From Streptomyces sp. L2 (lineage in GTDB: Bacteria > Actinomycetota > Actinomycetes > Streptomycetales > Streptomycetaceae), in assembly GCF_004124325.1 (NCBI RefSeq), contig NZ_QBDT01000001.1, positions 7,626,001 to 7,690,000 on the forward strand: a DNA stretch of 64,000 bases, given 5' to 3'. The position numbers were made by a program, and so were the translations under genes. A model generated the notes under the pieces. That model worked only from the letters and a program-made list of their open reading frames with translations. It searched no databases and was not told the origin of the DNA. Positions 43,626-52,019 of the stretch are shown piece by piece; the stretch's first letter is position 1; every line of letters begins with the position of its first letter.

Positions 43626-45191
43626 TCAGACGGCCGGCCAGACCGACGGCTCGCGCGCGGTGATCGGCCCGGCGGCGAGCAGGGAGCTGATCTCGCGGGC
43701 GAGTTCCGGGCCGAGTTCGCCCCAGCCGTCCTTGTAGCCGTAGACGGCGGCCAGGGTGCGGGCGTCGTAGTCGCCGTTCATGATCTCGATGTCGTCGGCC
43801 GTGATGAGCGCCGGGTGGGCGACGCCGACGGCCGACGAGAGCCGGACCAGTTCCTTGCGCAGGGTGCGCAGGTAGACGGCGGCCCGGGCGGACTTCGAGG
43901 CCGGGTCGACGCCGCGGGCCAGCCAGGCGTTCTGGGTGGCGATGCCGGTCGGGCACTTGTCGGTGTGGCACTTCTGCGCCTGGATGCAGCCGATGGACAG
44001 CATCGCCTCACGGGCCACGTTGATCATGTCGACGCCGAGGGCGAAGGCGACCGCGGCGTTCTCGGGCAGCCCGAGCTTGCCGGAGCCGATGAAGGTCAGG
44101 TTGTCGGTCAGACCCCGCTCGGCGAAGGTGCCGTAGACCCGGGAGAAGCCCATCCGGAACGGCAGCGACACGGAGTCCGCGAAGGTCAGCGGTGCCGCGC
44201 CGGTGCCGCCCTCGCCGCCGTCGATCGTCACGAAGTCGACGCCGCGGTCACCCCGCGCCATCAGCGTGGCGAGCTCCTGCCAGAAGTCCGTCTCGCCGAC
44301 CGCGCTCTTGACGCCGACCGGCAACCCGGTCTCGGTGGCGATGAGTTCGACGAAGTCGAGCATCGAGTCGACGTCGCTGAACGCGGTGTGCCGCGACGGA
44401 GAGGCGCAGTCCTTGCCGACCGGGATGCCCCGGATCTCGGCGATCTCCGGAGTCACCTTCGCGCCCGGCAGCATCCCGCCCAAGCCCGGCTTGGCGCCCT
44501 GGGAGAGCTTGATCTCGATCGCCTTGACGGGCGCGCCGGCGACCACGGCCTTGAGCTTGTCGAGGTTGAAACTGCCGTCCTCGTTGCGGCAGCCGAAGTA
44601 CGCCGTGCCGATCTGCAGGACGAGGTCGCCGCCGTTGCGGTGGTACGGCGAGAGGCCGCCCTCGCCCGTGTTGTGCATGGCGCCGGCCAGCGCCGCGCCC
44701 TTGTTGAGTGCCGTGATCGCGGCACCGGACAGCGAACCGAAGCTCATCGCCGAGATGTTGACGACGCTCGCGGGCCGGAACGCCTTGGCCCGCCCGCGCG
44801 GCCCGCCCAGCACCTTCGCGGAGGGCAGCGGCGCCTGCGGGTCGTGCGCGCTCCGCACCTCGGACAGCGCCTTGGCGAACGTGCGCTGCTTCAGATACGC
44901 GTGCCCCTGCATGTGCTCGACGTCGTTGTCCGTGCCGAACCCGAAGTAGTTGTTCTCCTCCTTCGCCGACGCGTAGATCCAGGAGCGCTGGTCGCGGCTG
45001 AAGGGGCGCTCCTCGTCGTTGGAGGTCACGATGTACTGCCGCAGTTCCGGCCCGATCGTCTCCAGCAGGTACCGCGCGTGCCCGACCAGGGGGAAGTTCC
45101 GGAGCAGCGCGTGCTTCTTCTGGACGAGATCGCGGGCGGCCACCAGTGCCAATGCCGTAGCGGTGGCCGCACCTATGCTCCGGGCGCGCAT
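43626..45191 (-). CDS. FMN-binding glutamate-synthase-like protein (GltB2 family)
   Basis: A 521-residue protein with the central TIM barrel of glutamate synthase but without amidotransferase or reductase domains. The N terminus has one short hydrophobic segment (MRARSIGAATATALALVAAR). Barrel motifs are PASVVNISAMSFGSLSGAAI, GLSPYHRNGGDLVLQIGT, IEIKLSQGAKPGLGGMLPGA, FVTIDGGEGGTGAAPLTF and the Cys-rich GCIQAQKCHTDKCPTGIATQ that binds a 3Fe-4S cluster. It would oxidise or aminate with FMN; members of this family are known but their reaction is not established. Start ATG 45191. Confidence 0.88.
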   Translation of the reverse strand: MRARSIGAATATALALVAARDLVQKKHALLRNFPLVGHARYLLETIGPELRQYIVTSNDEERPFSRDQRSWIYASAKEENNYFGFGTDNDVEHMQGHAYLKQRTFAKALSEVRSAHDPQAPLPSAKVLGGPRGRAKAFRPASVVNISAMSFGSLSGAAITALNKGAALAGAMHNTGEGGLSPYHRNGGDLVLQIGTAYFGCRNEDGSFNLDKLKAVVAGAPVKAIEIKLSQGAKPGLGGMLPGAKVTPEIAEIRGIPVGKDCASPSRHTAFSDVDSMLDFVELIATETGLPVGVKSAVGETDFWQELATLMARGDRGVDFVTIDGGEGGTGAAPLTFADSVSLPFRMGFSRVYGTFAERGLTDNLTFIGSGKLGLPENAAVAFALGVDMINVAREAMLSIGCIQAQKCHTDKCPTGIATQNAWLARGVDPASKSARAAVYLRTLRKELVRLSSAVGVAHPALITADDIEIMNGDYDARTLAAVYGYKDGWGELGPELAREISSLLAAGPITAREPSVWPAV

Positions 45192-45314
45192 GTACGTTCC
45201 TCTCGTAGAAGCCGTCGAAGAATGCGGAACGATAGTAGGAGGCCGGGCGGACAGACGGGCGCCTGGGGTCGAACGCATCCCCTCCGTGTCAGACCCGTCT
45301 TGCATCGTCCCGTC

Positions 45315-45640
45315 ATGGAGATGACGCTGCAGTTGTGATCGACTGCCTGCCCCCAGGAGGCTGGTGAGCCTCTGGGATGAGGCTCCGGCATAGGTTATGG
45401 AGCCTGTGCCGGACGGGAACGCGCCTGGTCGGAGCACTGGGCGGACATGGACGGGCCCGAGGGGGAGTTGCCCGCTGGGCTGGGAAACGCGGGGGAGTCG
45501 ATCGTCGATCCCGCGGCGTCGGTGGCCCGGGGGTGGGGTTCCGATTCCGGCAGGGCCCTGAGTCGAAGGCCGCCAAGAAGCGGCTGCACCTCGATCTGAA
45601 AGCGCGGAGACTCCGGACGTGCGGCCGCGCGCACCTCGGC
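45315..45640 (+). pseudogene. Decayed VOC-family (glyoxalase-like) gene
   Basis: Starting at the ATG at 45315, frames give MEMTLQL, then VIDCLPPGGW, DEAPA-like and YVMEPVPDGNAPG blocks and, near the end, FRFRQGPESKAAKKRLHLDL. This is the pattern of the small actinomycete glyoxalase-like proteins (VIDC.DP..LA.FW..ALGY.. and VPE.K..KNRLHLD). Three or more frameshifts break it. A promoter for the minus-strand FMN-GltS gene must share this region. Confidence 0.6.
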
Positions 45641-45738
45641 GCTCCACATCTGGCCCGACGGCCGCCGCGCAGGTCCGGTTCACCGGGAGCACCCGGGCAA
45701 CCCGGGGATCTGCACTGTCCGGGACAGCGCCTTGGGTA

Positions 45739-46197
45739 TCAGGCAAACGGCCCCTCGACGGTGAAGCGGCGCAACTGGCGCGCGAACGCCTCGGCCTCCT
45801 CCGGTGTCCACGAGGCAAGGCTGCGCACGATGTGCCCGGCCAGTCGCTCGCGCAGTTCACCCACCACCCGTTCCCCCTGCTCGGTGAGGACCAGGAGCGA
45901 GGCACGTCGGTCGGCGGGGTCGGGCTGCCGTCGGATCAGACCGGCAGCCTCCAGCCGGGTGGCGCGCCGGGTGACACCGGAGCGGTCCAACCCGACCTCG
46001 GGGGCGAGTTCGGCGGCGCTGCACGGCCCGGTCCGGGCCAGCGCGCTGAGGACGGGGTACGTCACCTCGTCCAGCGCCCCGCCCATGCCCTCCGTCAGGC
46101 GCCCGTGCAGCTTCGTGCGCGTCGAGCGCCGGAGCAGGACGCCGAGGGCGTCGGCGATGTCGTGCCCCACCTGGTTCCCCTGGTTCTCGTTCTCCAC
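45739..46197 (-). CDS. MarR-family regulator
   Basis: A 152-residue MarR protein with start at the GTG at 46197 (MENENQGNQVGHDIADALGV). The winged HTH is VLSALARTGPCSAAELAPEV with GLDRSGVTRRATRLEAAGLI, then the wing DPADRRASLLVLTEQGERVV. It lies opposite a SnoaL-like gene that is broken by a stop codon; two perfect palindromes fill the 106-bp gap. It probably represses both genes in response to a phenolic or similar ligand. Confidence 0.9.
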   Translation of the reverse strand: MENENQGNQVGHDIADALGVLLRRSTRTKLHGRLTEGMGGALDEVTYPVLSALARTGPCSAAELAPEVGLDRSGVTRRATRLEAAGLIRRQPDPADRRASLLVLTEQGERVVGELRERLAGHIVRSLASWTPEEAEAFARQLRRFTVEGPFA

Positions 46198-46210
46198 CCC
46201 ACCAACAATA

Positions 46211-46271
46211 GCGTGCGCCGCGCACGCTATGCATGGTACGGTCGCCCTATAAGAGCGTGCGCCACGCACGC
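46211..46271. promoter_or_regulatory. Twin MarR operators, GCGTGCG-N3-CGCACGC type
   Basis: GCGTGCGCCGCGCACGC (46211-46227) and GCGTGCGCCACGCACGC (46255-46271) are both perfect 7-3-7 palindromes, 44 bp apart (four helical turns), one near each start codon. Between them is TATGCATGGTACGG and CCCTATAAGAG, which may contain the promoters. Confidence 0.88.
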
Positions 46272-46303
46272 AACTTGACGGAAGCCCTGAAAGGACAACC
46301 ACC

Positions 46304-46699
46304 ATGACCACGACGACCGGAATCCACGCCGCCCTCACCGACCTCCTCTTCACCCCCGGCCTCTCCCTGCACGAGGCGGCGGACCGCCACTTCGCCCCCG
46401 AGTACCGCCAGCGCACCGACGGCGACTGAAGCGACCGCGCCGGATTCCTCGACCACATCGCCCACCTGCGCGACGTCATTGGCACCGGCTGCATCGAGGT
46501 GAACGAAGAACTGGTCGAGGGGACGAAGTACGCCGACCGCCACACCGTCCACGTCACCAAGAAGGACGGCTCAGCCGTGTCCATGGAGGTCTACCTGTTC
46601 GGCGAGTTCGCATCCGACGGCCGCTTCAGTCGCATCGAGGAGACCACCCTGCTGCTGCAGGGCGCCGACGCCGACCGGACGATGGGCAGCGCCCGCTGA
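46304..46699 (+). pseudogene. SnoaL-like protein with an in-frame TGA
   Basis: One frame of 131 codons from ATG 46304 (MTTTTGIHAALTDLLFTPGL) to 46699 fits a SnoaL-like/NTF2-fold protein (HEAADRHFAPEYRQRTDGD ... RAGFLDHIAHLRDVIGTGCI ... EETTLLLQGADADRTMGSAR). A TGA at 46427-46429 interrupts it where relatives have Trp (GDWSDRAGF), a single TGG-to-TGA change. The rest of the frame is well conserved. Such proteins bind or convert small ligands. The regulator next to it is intact, so the inactivation may be recent. Confidence 0.82.
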
Positions 46700-46818
46700 C
46701 TCCGGGCAGGGCTCCCGAGCGGCCGAAGCGAAGCAGCCCCCGAGGAGGGACCCGTCCCGCCCACACATGCCATACGCATGGCTCATTCGCTCTATGCGGT
46801 GGTATCGGCGTTAGGGGT

Positions 46819-47336
46819 ATGAACCTGGAGGAGCGGTGCGGTCGGCGGTGGCGCGCCCGGCGACCGTCGGTGGAGGCGCACGATAAGGACTTCGGCGCGA
46901 TCGACGCACTGCTCGCTGGGGCCGACAGGAAGAAAGCTCCGCTGGTAGCGGCCGACGAATGGCGCGGCCTGCGCGAGGACATGAACGTCTCGCGCACCCA
47001 ACTCGCCCAGGCCTCGGCGTCAGGCCGTCCATGGTCGGCGGCTGGGAGCCGGGACGCGATCCGAGCGGCGAAGAAGGGAAAAGTGCGCCTGATTCCTCAA
47101 CGGCACCCGCCGAGCTGGCCGCGGAAGCATGAGAAGAAGACGCGCACCAAACTCACCCGACAGCGGAAGCCGAATTGGAACCTCGAACCGGAGCCGAAGC
47201 GGAACCCGAGACACCAGCCGAATCCGGCTCCAACTCCGGCTCCGACCCCGACGTAGCCGCCCTCCCCAGCCCCCAGCCCTGCGTACTGTGCGGACAGCCG
47301 GCCCACCACCAGGTCGCTGGATTCCCCAGCAGCTGA
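46819..47336 (+). pseudogene. XRE-type protein with C-terminal zinc-finger-like tail, frameshifted
   Basis: The first frame from ATG 46819 gives DRKKAPLVAADEWRGLREDM and NVSRTQLAQA. After a two-base loss the frame continues as PSMVGGWEPGRDPSGEEGK, the recognition helix and following region, then an acidic linker EEDAHQTHPTAEAE. A third part near 47270-47325 reads PCVLCGQPAHHQVAGFP, a C-x2-C ... H-H zinc-finger-like end. The domain order matches XRE-like proteins that I associate with Streptomyces plasmids and chromosome ends. At least three frameshifts and one stop make it non-functional. Confidence 0.65.
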
Positions 47337-47402
47337 ATCCCGCCGAGCGCTAAACCCCCTGCCCGCGCAGAACCCTCGGAGCCCCATAGCCCTCGCGCCC
47401 TC

Positions 47403-47414
47403 GGGGGGGGGGGG
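47403..47414. repeat. Run of 12 G
   Basis: A homopolymer of twelve G residues lies between two pseudogenes. Such runs slip during replication and are also hard to sequence, so its length may vary or be misread. Confidence 0.9.
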
Positions 47415-47430
47415 TGTCTCGTTCGGCCGC

Positions 47431-47870
47431 TCAATCGGTCGCGGTGCCGACCCGCTTCGTCAAGTGACCTGGGGCTTCGATGCCTTCGGGCAGGAGCGGA
47501 TCCGGCTCCAGGTCACCCCAGGAGGAGCGCAGCGGCATGACTCCTGCCCAAAGACCCAGCCGGGCGTCCTCGCTTCCTCCATCGTCCGGTGCGCCCGTGC
47601 GGATCTTGACGGACGCCTCGGCCAGCGGGAGGGCGAGTAGAGCCGTGGCGGCAAGTTCCCCGAGGGGGTGACGTGCTCCTGGGGTGCAGCCGGCGGAGCA
47701 AGGCTCCGTCCTGCGGATGTCCCATGGGTCGACGTGATGGGACCGTGCCGGTACTCCATGAGCGAGTACGACTCCGTCCAGTGCTGCCGACTCCGAGCTT
47801 GAGCGTGGCCTCGTTACCGAGACGCGGTACGACTACACTCGCCGGCTTTTCGACGCCGTACCCGCCGCCA
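47431..47870 (-). pseudogene. Pyridoxamine-5'-phosphate-oxidase-family protein, deleted and frameshifted
   Basis: The minus-strand end is clear: ELAATALLALPLAEASVKIR, then TGAPDDGGSEDARLGLWAGV and MPLRSSWGDLEPDPLLPE, the C-terminal half of FMN-binding split-barrel proteins (consensus LPL.EVS.KVR.G.P.D...D....WAGVVPLR). Upstream in other frames are VPRLGNEATLKLGVGSTGRS (matching P.L.AR.G..LY.HGSTGSR) and a VLVHG-like block. The middle barrel is missing and there are at least two frameshifts. Confidence 0.65.
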
Positions 47871-47967
47871 TCTCTCTCCCCCTCCCGCGAACGCCGCATC
47901 GGGGCGGCCACGATCCTGAAACCTCGACCCTGAACCCAGACCGCGATACTCCCCCCTCTCAGTCTTC

Positions 47968-47987
47968 TTGACTTGCGAGTCAGTCAA
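47968..47987. promoter_or_regulatory. TGACT operator upstream of the FAD oxidoreductase gene
   Basis: The 18-mer TGACTTGCGAGTCAGTCA (47969-47986), within the palindrome TTGACT...AGTCAA, is closely related to the site at 50363-50380 (15 of 18 identical) and to the one at 51148-51166. It lies 18 bases before the ATG at 48005. All three probably bind the TetR protein encoded at 50493-51134. Confidence 0.75.
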
Positions 47988-48004
47988 CTTCCAAGGTGTG
48001 TGTC

Positions 48005-49594
48005 ATGTCTGAAGCATCCAAGGTCACCCAGGACGTCTACGACGTCGTCATCGTCGGCGGTGGCCACAACGGACTCGTCGCCGCCGCCTATCTCGCCCGC
48101 GCCGGGCGCTCCGTGCTCGTGCTGGAACGCCTCGGCGTCACCGGCGGGGCAGCGGTCTCCACGCGCGCCTTCGCGGGGTTCGACGCCCGGCTGTCCCGCT
48201 ACTCCTACCTCGTCTCTCTGCTCCCCTCGAAGATCGTCGACGACCTCGGACTGCGCTTCGCGGTCCGCAAGCGCTCCGTGTCCTCCTACACGCCCACCAC
48301 GCGCGACGGACGGGACACCGGCCTGTTCGTCGGCGGCGGTGAGGAGCGCACCCGCGCCTCCTTCCAGCAGCTCACCGGCTCCGACGCCGAGTACGAGGCG
48401 TGGCGGGAGTTCTACGACATGACCGCGCGCGTGGGACGCAGCGTCTTCCCCACGCTCACCGAGCCCCTGCCCAGCCGCGCCGGGCTGCGGGACCGGATCG
48501 GCGACGACACCGCCTGGCACACGCTCTTCGAGCAGCCGCTCGGCGTCACCATCGAGGAGCGGTTCCTCGACGACCTCGTCCGCGGCATCGTGCTCACCGA
48601 CGGCCTCATCGGCACGTTCGCCGACGCGCACGACACCTCCCTCGCGCAGAACATCTGCTTCCTCTACCACGTCATCGGCGGCGGCACCGGCGACTGGGAC
48701 GTCCCGGTCGGCGGCATGGGAGCCTTCACCGACGCCCTCGCCGGCGCGGCCCGCGCGGCGGGAGCCGAGATCGTCACCGGCCACGAGGTCCTGCGCATCG
48801 ACCCCGACCAGCCGCACGCCGTCGTCACCTACCGCGACGGCGACCGCGAGACGACCGTGGCGGCAAGCGATGTTCTTGTCAACGCCTCCCCCGAGACGCT
48901 GGCCGGCCTCCTCGGCGAACCCCCGGCCGAGCGGGCCGAGGGCGCCCAGATCAAGGTCAACATGCTGCTGCGCCGCCTGCCCCGGCTGCGGGACACCTCC
49001 GTCGACCCCCGCGAGGCGTTCGCCGGCACCTTCCACATCGCTGAGGGCTACGGCCAGCTCGCCACCGCCTACCGGGAGGCCGCGGCCGGCGCGCTGCCCA
49101 TGTCGCCGCCCTCCGAGATCTACTGCCACTCCCTGACCGACCCGACGATCCTCGGTCCCGAACTGGCCGGCAGCGGCTACCAGACGCTGACGATGTTCGG
49201 ACTGCACGCGCCCGCCCGGCTGTTCGCCGAGGACAACGACGGGGCGCGCGACACCCTGCTCAAGGGCGCCCTGGAGCAGCTCGACGCGGTCCTCGCCGAG
49301 CCGATCGCCGACTGCCTGGCCGTCGACGAGGACGGCAGGCCCTGCATCGAGGCCAAGACGCCGCTGGACCTGGAGAAGGAACTGCGCCTGCCGCAGGGGA
49401 ACATCTTCCACCGGGCGCTGGCCTTCCCCTTCGCCGACGAGGCGGGCGAGACCGGCGGGGCACCGGGCGTGGGTCGCTGGGGCGTGGAGACCTCCCACGC
49501 GAACGTGTTCCTGTGCGGCGCCGGAGCGGTGCGCGGCGGCGGCGTCAGCGGCATCCCCGGGCACAACGCGGCCATGGCCCTGCTCGAACGGTGA
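48005..49594 (+). CDS. Phytoene-dehydrogenase-like FAD oxidoreductase
   Basis: A 529-residue flavoprotein of the NAD(P)/FAD-dependent amine-oxidase/phytoene-desaturase superfamily, PYROXD2-like branch. The start has the dinucleotide fold VYDVVIVGGGHNGLVAAAYL followed by LERLGVTGGAAVSTRAF. The C-terminal FAD region is NVFLCGAGAVRGGGVSGIPG with HNAAMALL. The substrate is unknown; relatives desaturate or oxidise polyenes, sterol-like or amine compounds. It is the only intact enzyme gene of the TetR-linked locus and starts just after a matching operator. Start ATG 48005. Confidence 0.88.
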   Translation: MSEASKVTQDVYDVVIVGGGHNGLVAAAYLARAGRSVLVLERLGVTGGAAVSTRAFAGFDARLSRYSYLVSLLPSKIVDDLGLRFAVRKRSVSSYTPTTRDGRDTGLFVGGGEERTRASFQQLTGSDAEYEAWREFYDMTARVGRSVFPTLTEPLPSRAGLRDRIGDDTAWHTLFEQPLGVTIEERFLDDLVRGIVLTDGLIGTFADAHDTSLAQNICFLYHVIGGGTGDWDVPVGGMGAFTDALAGAARAAGAEIVTGHEVLRIDPDQPHAVVTYRDGDRETTVAASDVLVNASPETLAGLLGEPPAERAEGAQIKVNMLLRRLPRLRDTSVDPREAFAGTFHIAEGYGQLATAYREAAAGALPMSPPSEIYCHSLTDPTILGPELAGSGYQTLTMFGLHAPARLFAEDNDGARDTLLKGALEQLDAVLAEPIADCLAVDEDGRPCIEAKTPLDLEKELRLPQGNIFHRALAFPFADEAGETGGAPGVGRWGVETSHANVFLCGAGAVRGGGVSGIPGHNAAMALLER

Positions 49595-49653
49595 CGGACG
49601 CCCCCGCTGACCGCTGACCCGCCCCCGGTACACCCGGGTACAAACGAGGACCC

Positions 49654-50220
49654 GTGGCTCTCGCGTTGCGCTGTGCGCGGCTCGTCGACGTCGAGGCGGG
49701 CGCGTTCCTGCCCGACCGGACCGTCGTGGTGGAGGGGGAGCGGATCCGTTCCGTGCACCCCGGAACGGATACCGTCCCCGACGGGGTCGAGGTCCTCGAC
49801 CTGGGCGACGCCATGCTCTGCCCCGGCCTGATCGACCTGCACACGCACCTGGTCGGCATCGCCGCGTGCGGGGACCCGGTGCAGGAGATCAAGCAGAGCG
49901 CCGCCCAGCAGGCGTTCGAGTCGATCGTGCACGCCCGTGACACCCTGCACGCCGGTTTCACGACGGTCCGGGACGTCGGAACCTACCGGGCGTTCGTGGA
50001 CACCGCCCTGCGGGACGCCACCGGCCAGGGCATCGTCCCCGGCCCCCGGATGGCTGTCGCGGGCGCGTACGTCACGGTCTCCACCGGCGGCGGGATGATC
50101 ACCGGGCTCGCCCCCGACATCGTCCTGCCCAGGGAGTTCCGCTTCGGTTCGGTGCGGGACGTGGACGACGTACGGGAGCGGGTCCGGGAGAGACGGCGGT
50201 CGCGCCCGTCAGCGCGATGA
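49654..50220 (+). pseudogene. Amidohydrolase, N-terminal part only
   Basis: The first 175 or so residues of an imidazolonepropionase-like/Xaa-Pro-dipeptidase-like amidohydrolase. It has LALRCARLVDVEAGAFLPDR, GDAMLCPGLIDLHTHLVGIA with the HxH metal motif, AGFTTVRDVGTYRAFVDTAL and TGGGMITGLAPDIV. At about 50185 the frame enters unrelated DNA and ends after a few codons (RRSRPSAR). The remaining ~230 residues, with the other metal ligands, are missing. It follows the FAD oxidoreductase by 59 bp in the same direction, so they were an operon. Confidence 0.85.
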
Positions 50221-50287
50221 CGGCGACGCGCCGCCCCCGTGCCCGGTGCGCGGTGGCGGGATACGTTCCGGAGTCGACGGCGCTCAC
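50190..50287 (-). pseudogene. 5' fragment of an unidentified gene
   Basis: On the minus strand a GTG at 50287, with GGGGGG upstream, opens a frame MSAVDSGTYPATAHRARGRR followed by VAVIALTGA, then runs into the truncated end of the amidohydrolase. A matching TetR operator lies 76 bp upstream (50363-50380). The product is not identifiable from so little sequence. It is probably the 5' end of a third gene of the regulon cut by a deletion. Confidence 0.4.
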
Positions 50288-50362
50288 GGCACCCCCCTGC
50301 GATGTGGGGCGCTGACGCCCGGAACGGACGCGCTGACACGCGTTCACGGGAAGCCTAATTAC

Positions 50363-50380
50363 TGACTGGCCCGTCAGTCA
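50363..50380. promoter_or_regulatory. TGACTG operator near the broken gene
   Basis: TGACTG-GCCCGT-CAGTCA is a perfect 6-bp-arm inverted repeat and 15 of 18 bases match the site at 47969-47986. It lies upstream of the broken minus-strand gene at 50287. Confidence 0.75.
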
Positions 50381-50492
50381 ACAAGAAACCCGCGGCCCGC
50401 GGGCGACAGGACCCGGCTCGGCAGGCCTCAGGGCCCGGCCCTGCGGGAGCCAGGCCCCGCCGTGCAGCCGTCAGGGCCCGGCCCCGCAGCCC

Positions 50493-51134
50493 TCACGCCC
50501 CCGCCGTGCTCCGCGCCCGCCGTACTCCCAGCAGGTCCGCGGGGATGCCGAGCTGCCCGGCCACGTGCTCGCGCACCCAGCGCTGGGCCTCCGCCTTCTC
50601 CAGCGCGCCGCGCCGGGCCACGAGCTGTACGGCCAGGCCGTCGAGGAAGAGCGTGATGCGCCAGGCCGCCGCCCGCGGGTCCTCGCAGTGGAACTCGCCG
50701 CTCGCGGCCCCCTCCTCGACCAGGGCCGTCATACGGGCCTTCCACTCGGCGTCCATCTGCTGCATGACATCCTGGAGTCCCTGCTCGCGCATGCCCGCTG
50801 ACCAGCCGTCGACCCACAGTCGCCAGGACGGCGTCTGCCCGACCGGGGAGTAGAGCCGCAGCAGCGCCTTCATCCGGGCGACCGCGGTCGTCCGCCTGCC
50901 GACGGTCGTGCGCAGCGCCTCCATCTCGCGGCGGGCCGCGTGCGCGAACGCCTCCTCGACCAACTGCTCCTTGGTCGCGAAGTGGTAGTGGACCAGTCCG
51001 CTGCTCACGTTCAGCGCTCCAGCGACGTCGGCGACCCGGGTCGTCGCGATGCCCCGTTGCTTGATCTGCTCCACCGTCGCGTCGAGGATCTCCTCGCGCC
51101 TGAGAATGACCTGTTTGCGTGCCACGCCGACCAC
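50493..51134 (-). CDS. TetR-family regulator (BetI-like C-terminal domain)
   Basis: A 213-residue repressor. The HTH is TTRVADVAGALNVSSGLVHY followed by HFATKEQLVEEAFAHAARRE. The C-terminal domain (RLWVDGWSAGMREQGLQDVM, AWRITLFLDGLAVQLVARRG) is of the BetI-like type, as in regulators that respond to amines and fatty acyl ligands. Start GTG at 51134 (51125 possible). The gene is intact amid broken neighbours. Its own promoter carries the third TGACT-type operator. Confidence 0.9.
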   Translation of the reverse strand: MVGVARKQVILRREEILDATVEQIKQRGIATTRVADVAGALNVSSGLVHYHFATKEQLVEEAFAHAARREMEALRTTVGRRTTAVARMKALLRLYSPVGQTPSWRLWVDGWSAGMREQGLQDVMQQMDAEWKARMTALVEEGAASGEFHCEDPRAAAWRITLFLDGLAVQLVARRGALEKAEAQRWVREHVAGQLGIPADLLGVRRARSTAGA

Positions 51135-51147
51135 CTTAGCGCTCCTC

Positions 51148-51166
51148 CTGACTCGTGTGTCAGGAA
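51148..51166. promoter_or_regulatory. Third TGACT operator, upstream of the TetR gene
   Basis: CTGACTCGTGTGTCAG (51148-51163) is a 5-6-5 inverted repeat just 14 bases before the TetR start codon, aligned with the operators at 47969 and 50363 over TGACTxGxxxGTCAG. It implies autoregulation. Confidence 0.7.
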
Positions 51167-51440
51167 GGGCTGTGCGCGCTCAGCCGGAACTGCTCAGGAG
51201 GCCGGAACTGCTCAGGAGGCCGGGCGGCGCCCGTCACCAGGTCCGCCGTCAGTTCACCGATGAGCGGCCCGAACTTCGCCCCGTGCCCCGAACAGAGGGA
51301 ACAGACGACGAACGGGCCGACGCGGTCGAGGAGGAAGTCCTCGCTCGGCGTGAAGGTGAACAGACAGCTCGACTCCGGCCGCGGCAGCGGATCCAGGCCG
51401 CCGTCGTCCGGCGGCCCCCGTAGTGCTCGCCGATCTTGCG
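51160..51440 (-). pseudogene. Sarcosine/N-methyltryptophan-oxidase-like protein, C-terminal fragment
   Basis: The minus strand reads PESSCLFTFTPSEDFLLDRV then SLCSGHGAKFGPLIGELTAD, the conserved C-terminal part of monomeric sarcosine oxidase/MTOX-type amine oxidases (CLYT.TPDE.F..D and CSGHGFKF.P.IGE). A frameshift near 51410 separates a further match (KIGEHYGG). The flavin-binding N-terminal ~280 residues are missing. Three of the last repeated residues (PPEQFRPPEQF) come from a 15-bp tandem duplication. The fragment meets an unrelated SDR fragment near 51500. Confidence 0.7.
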
Positions 51441-51540
51441 GTCGTCGCCCGGCCCGCCGTCCCCGGCCGCCCGCCACCCGACCCTCCTGCCCCGGTGACC
51501 GACCTGACGTCGGCCCCCCGGGAGCCCACCGTCGCCCTGG

Positions 51541-52002
51541 GGGAGCTTCGCCCACGCACTCGCCCGGGCCGCGGTGCCCGCCCTGTCCGCGACCGGCGGC
51601 TCCCTCGCGTTCGTCTCCTCCATCCAGGCGTCGTTCGGGTTCCCCGCCATGTCGGCCTACCCGACGGCCAAGGCGGGCGTCCTCGGCCTCACGCGCCAAC
51701 TGGCCGTCGAGTACGGCCCCTCCGGCGTCCGGGTGAACGCCGTCCTGCCGGCCCTCGTCCTCAACGACCGCAACCGGGCCTCCTGGACGGCCGAACCGGG
51801 TCTGCTGGACCGCCAGGCCAGACTGTTCCGGCTGCGCAGGGTCGGCGAACCGGACGACGTCGCCCGGGTGGTGGCCTTCCTCGCCTCCGACGACGCCCGC
51901 TTCGTCACCGGCGTCGCCCTCCCCGTCGACGGCGGCATGTCCGCCCTCTCACCGGCGGCCGCCCACTTCGAGGAGGCACTGGAACACCGCACCACGTCCT
52001 GA
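51541..52002 (+). pseudogene. SDR fragment, C-terminal half
   Basis: The frame reads FAHALARAAVPALSATGG, SLAFVSSIQASFGFPAMS (Ser site), AYPTAKAGVLGLTRQLAVEY (YxxxK), GVRVNAVLPALVLNDRNRAS and TGVALPVDGGMSAL. This is the second half of a classical SDR; the NAD-binding first half is missing and replaced by DNA from the opposite-strand amine-oxidase remnant. It ends 17 bp before the convergent GntR gene. Confidence 0.8.
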
Positions 52003-52019
52003 CACCTCGCCTCGCGCCG

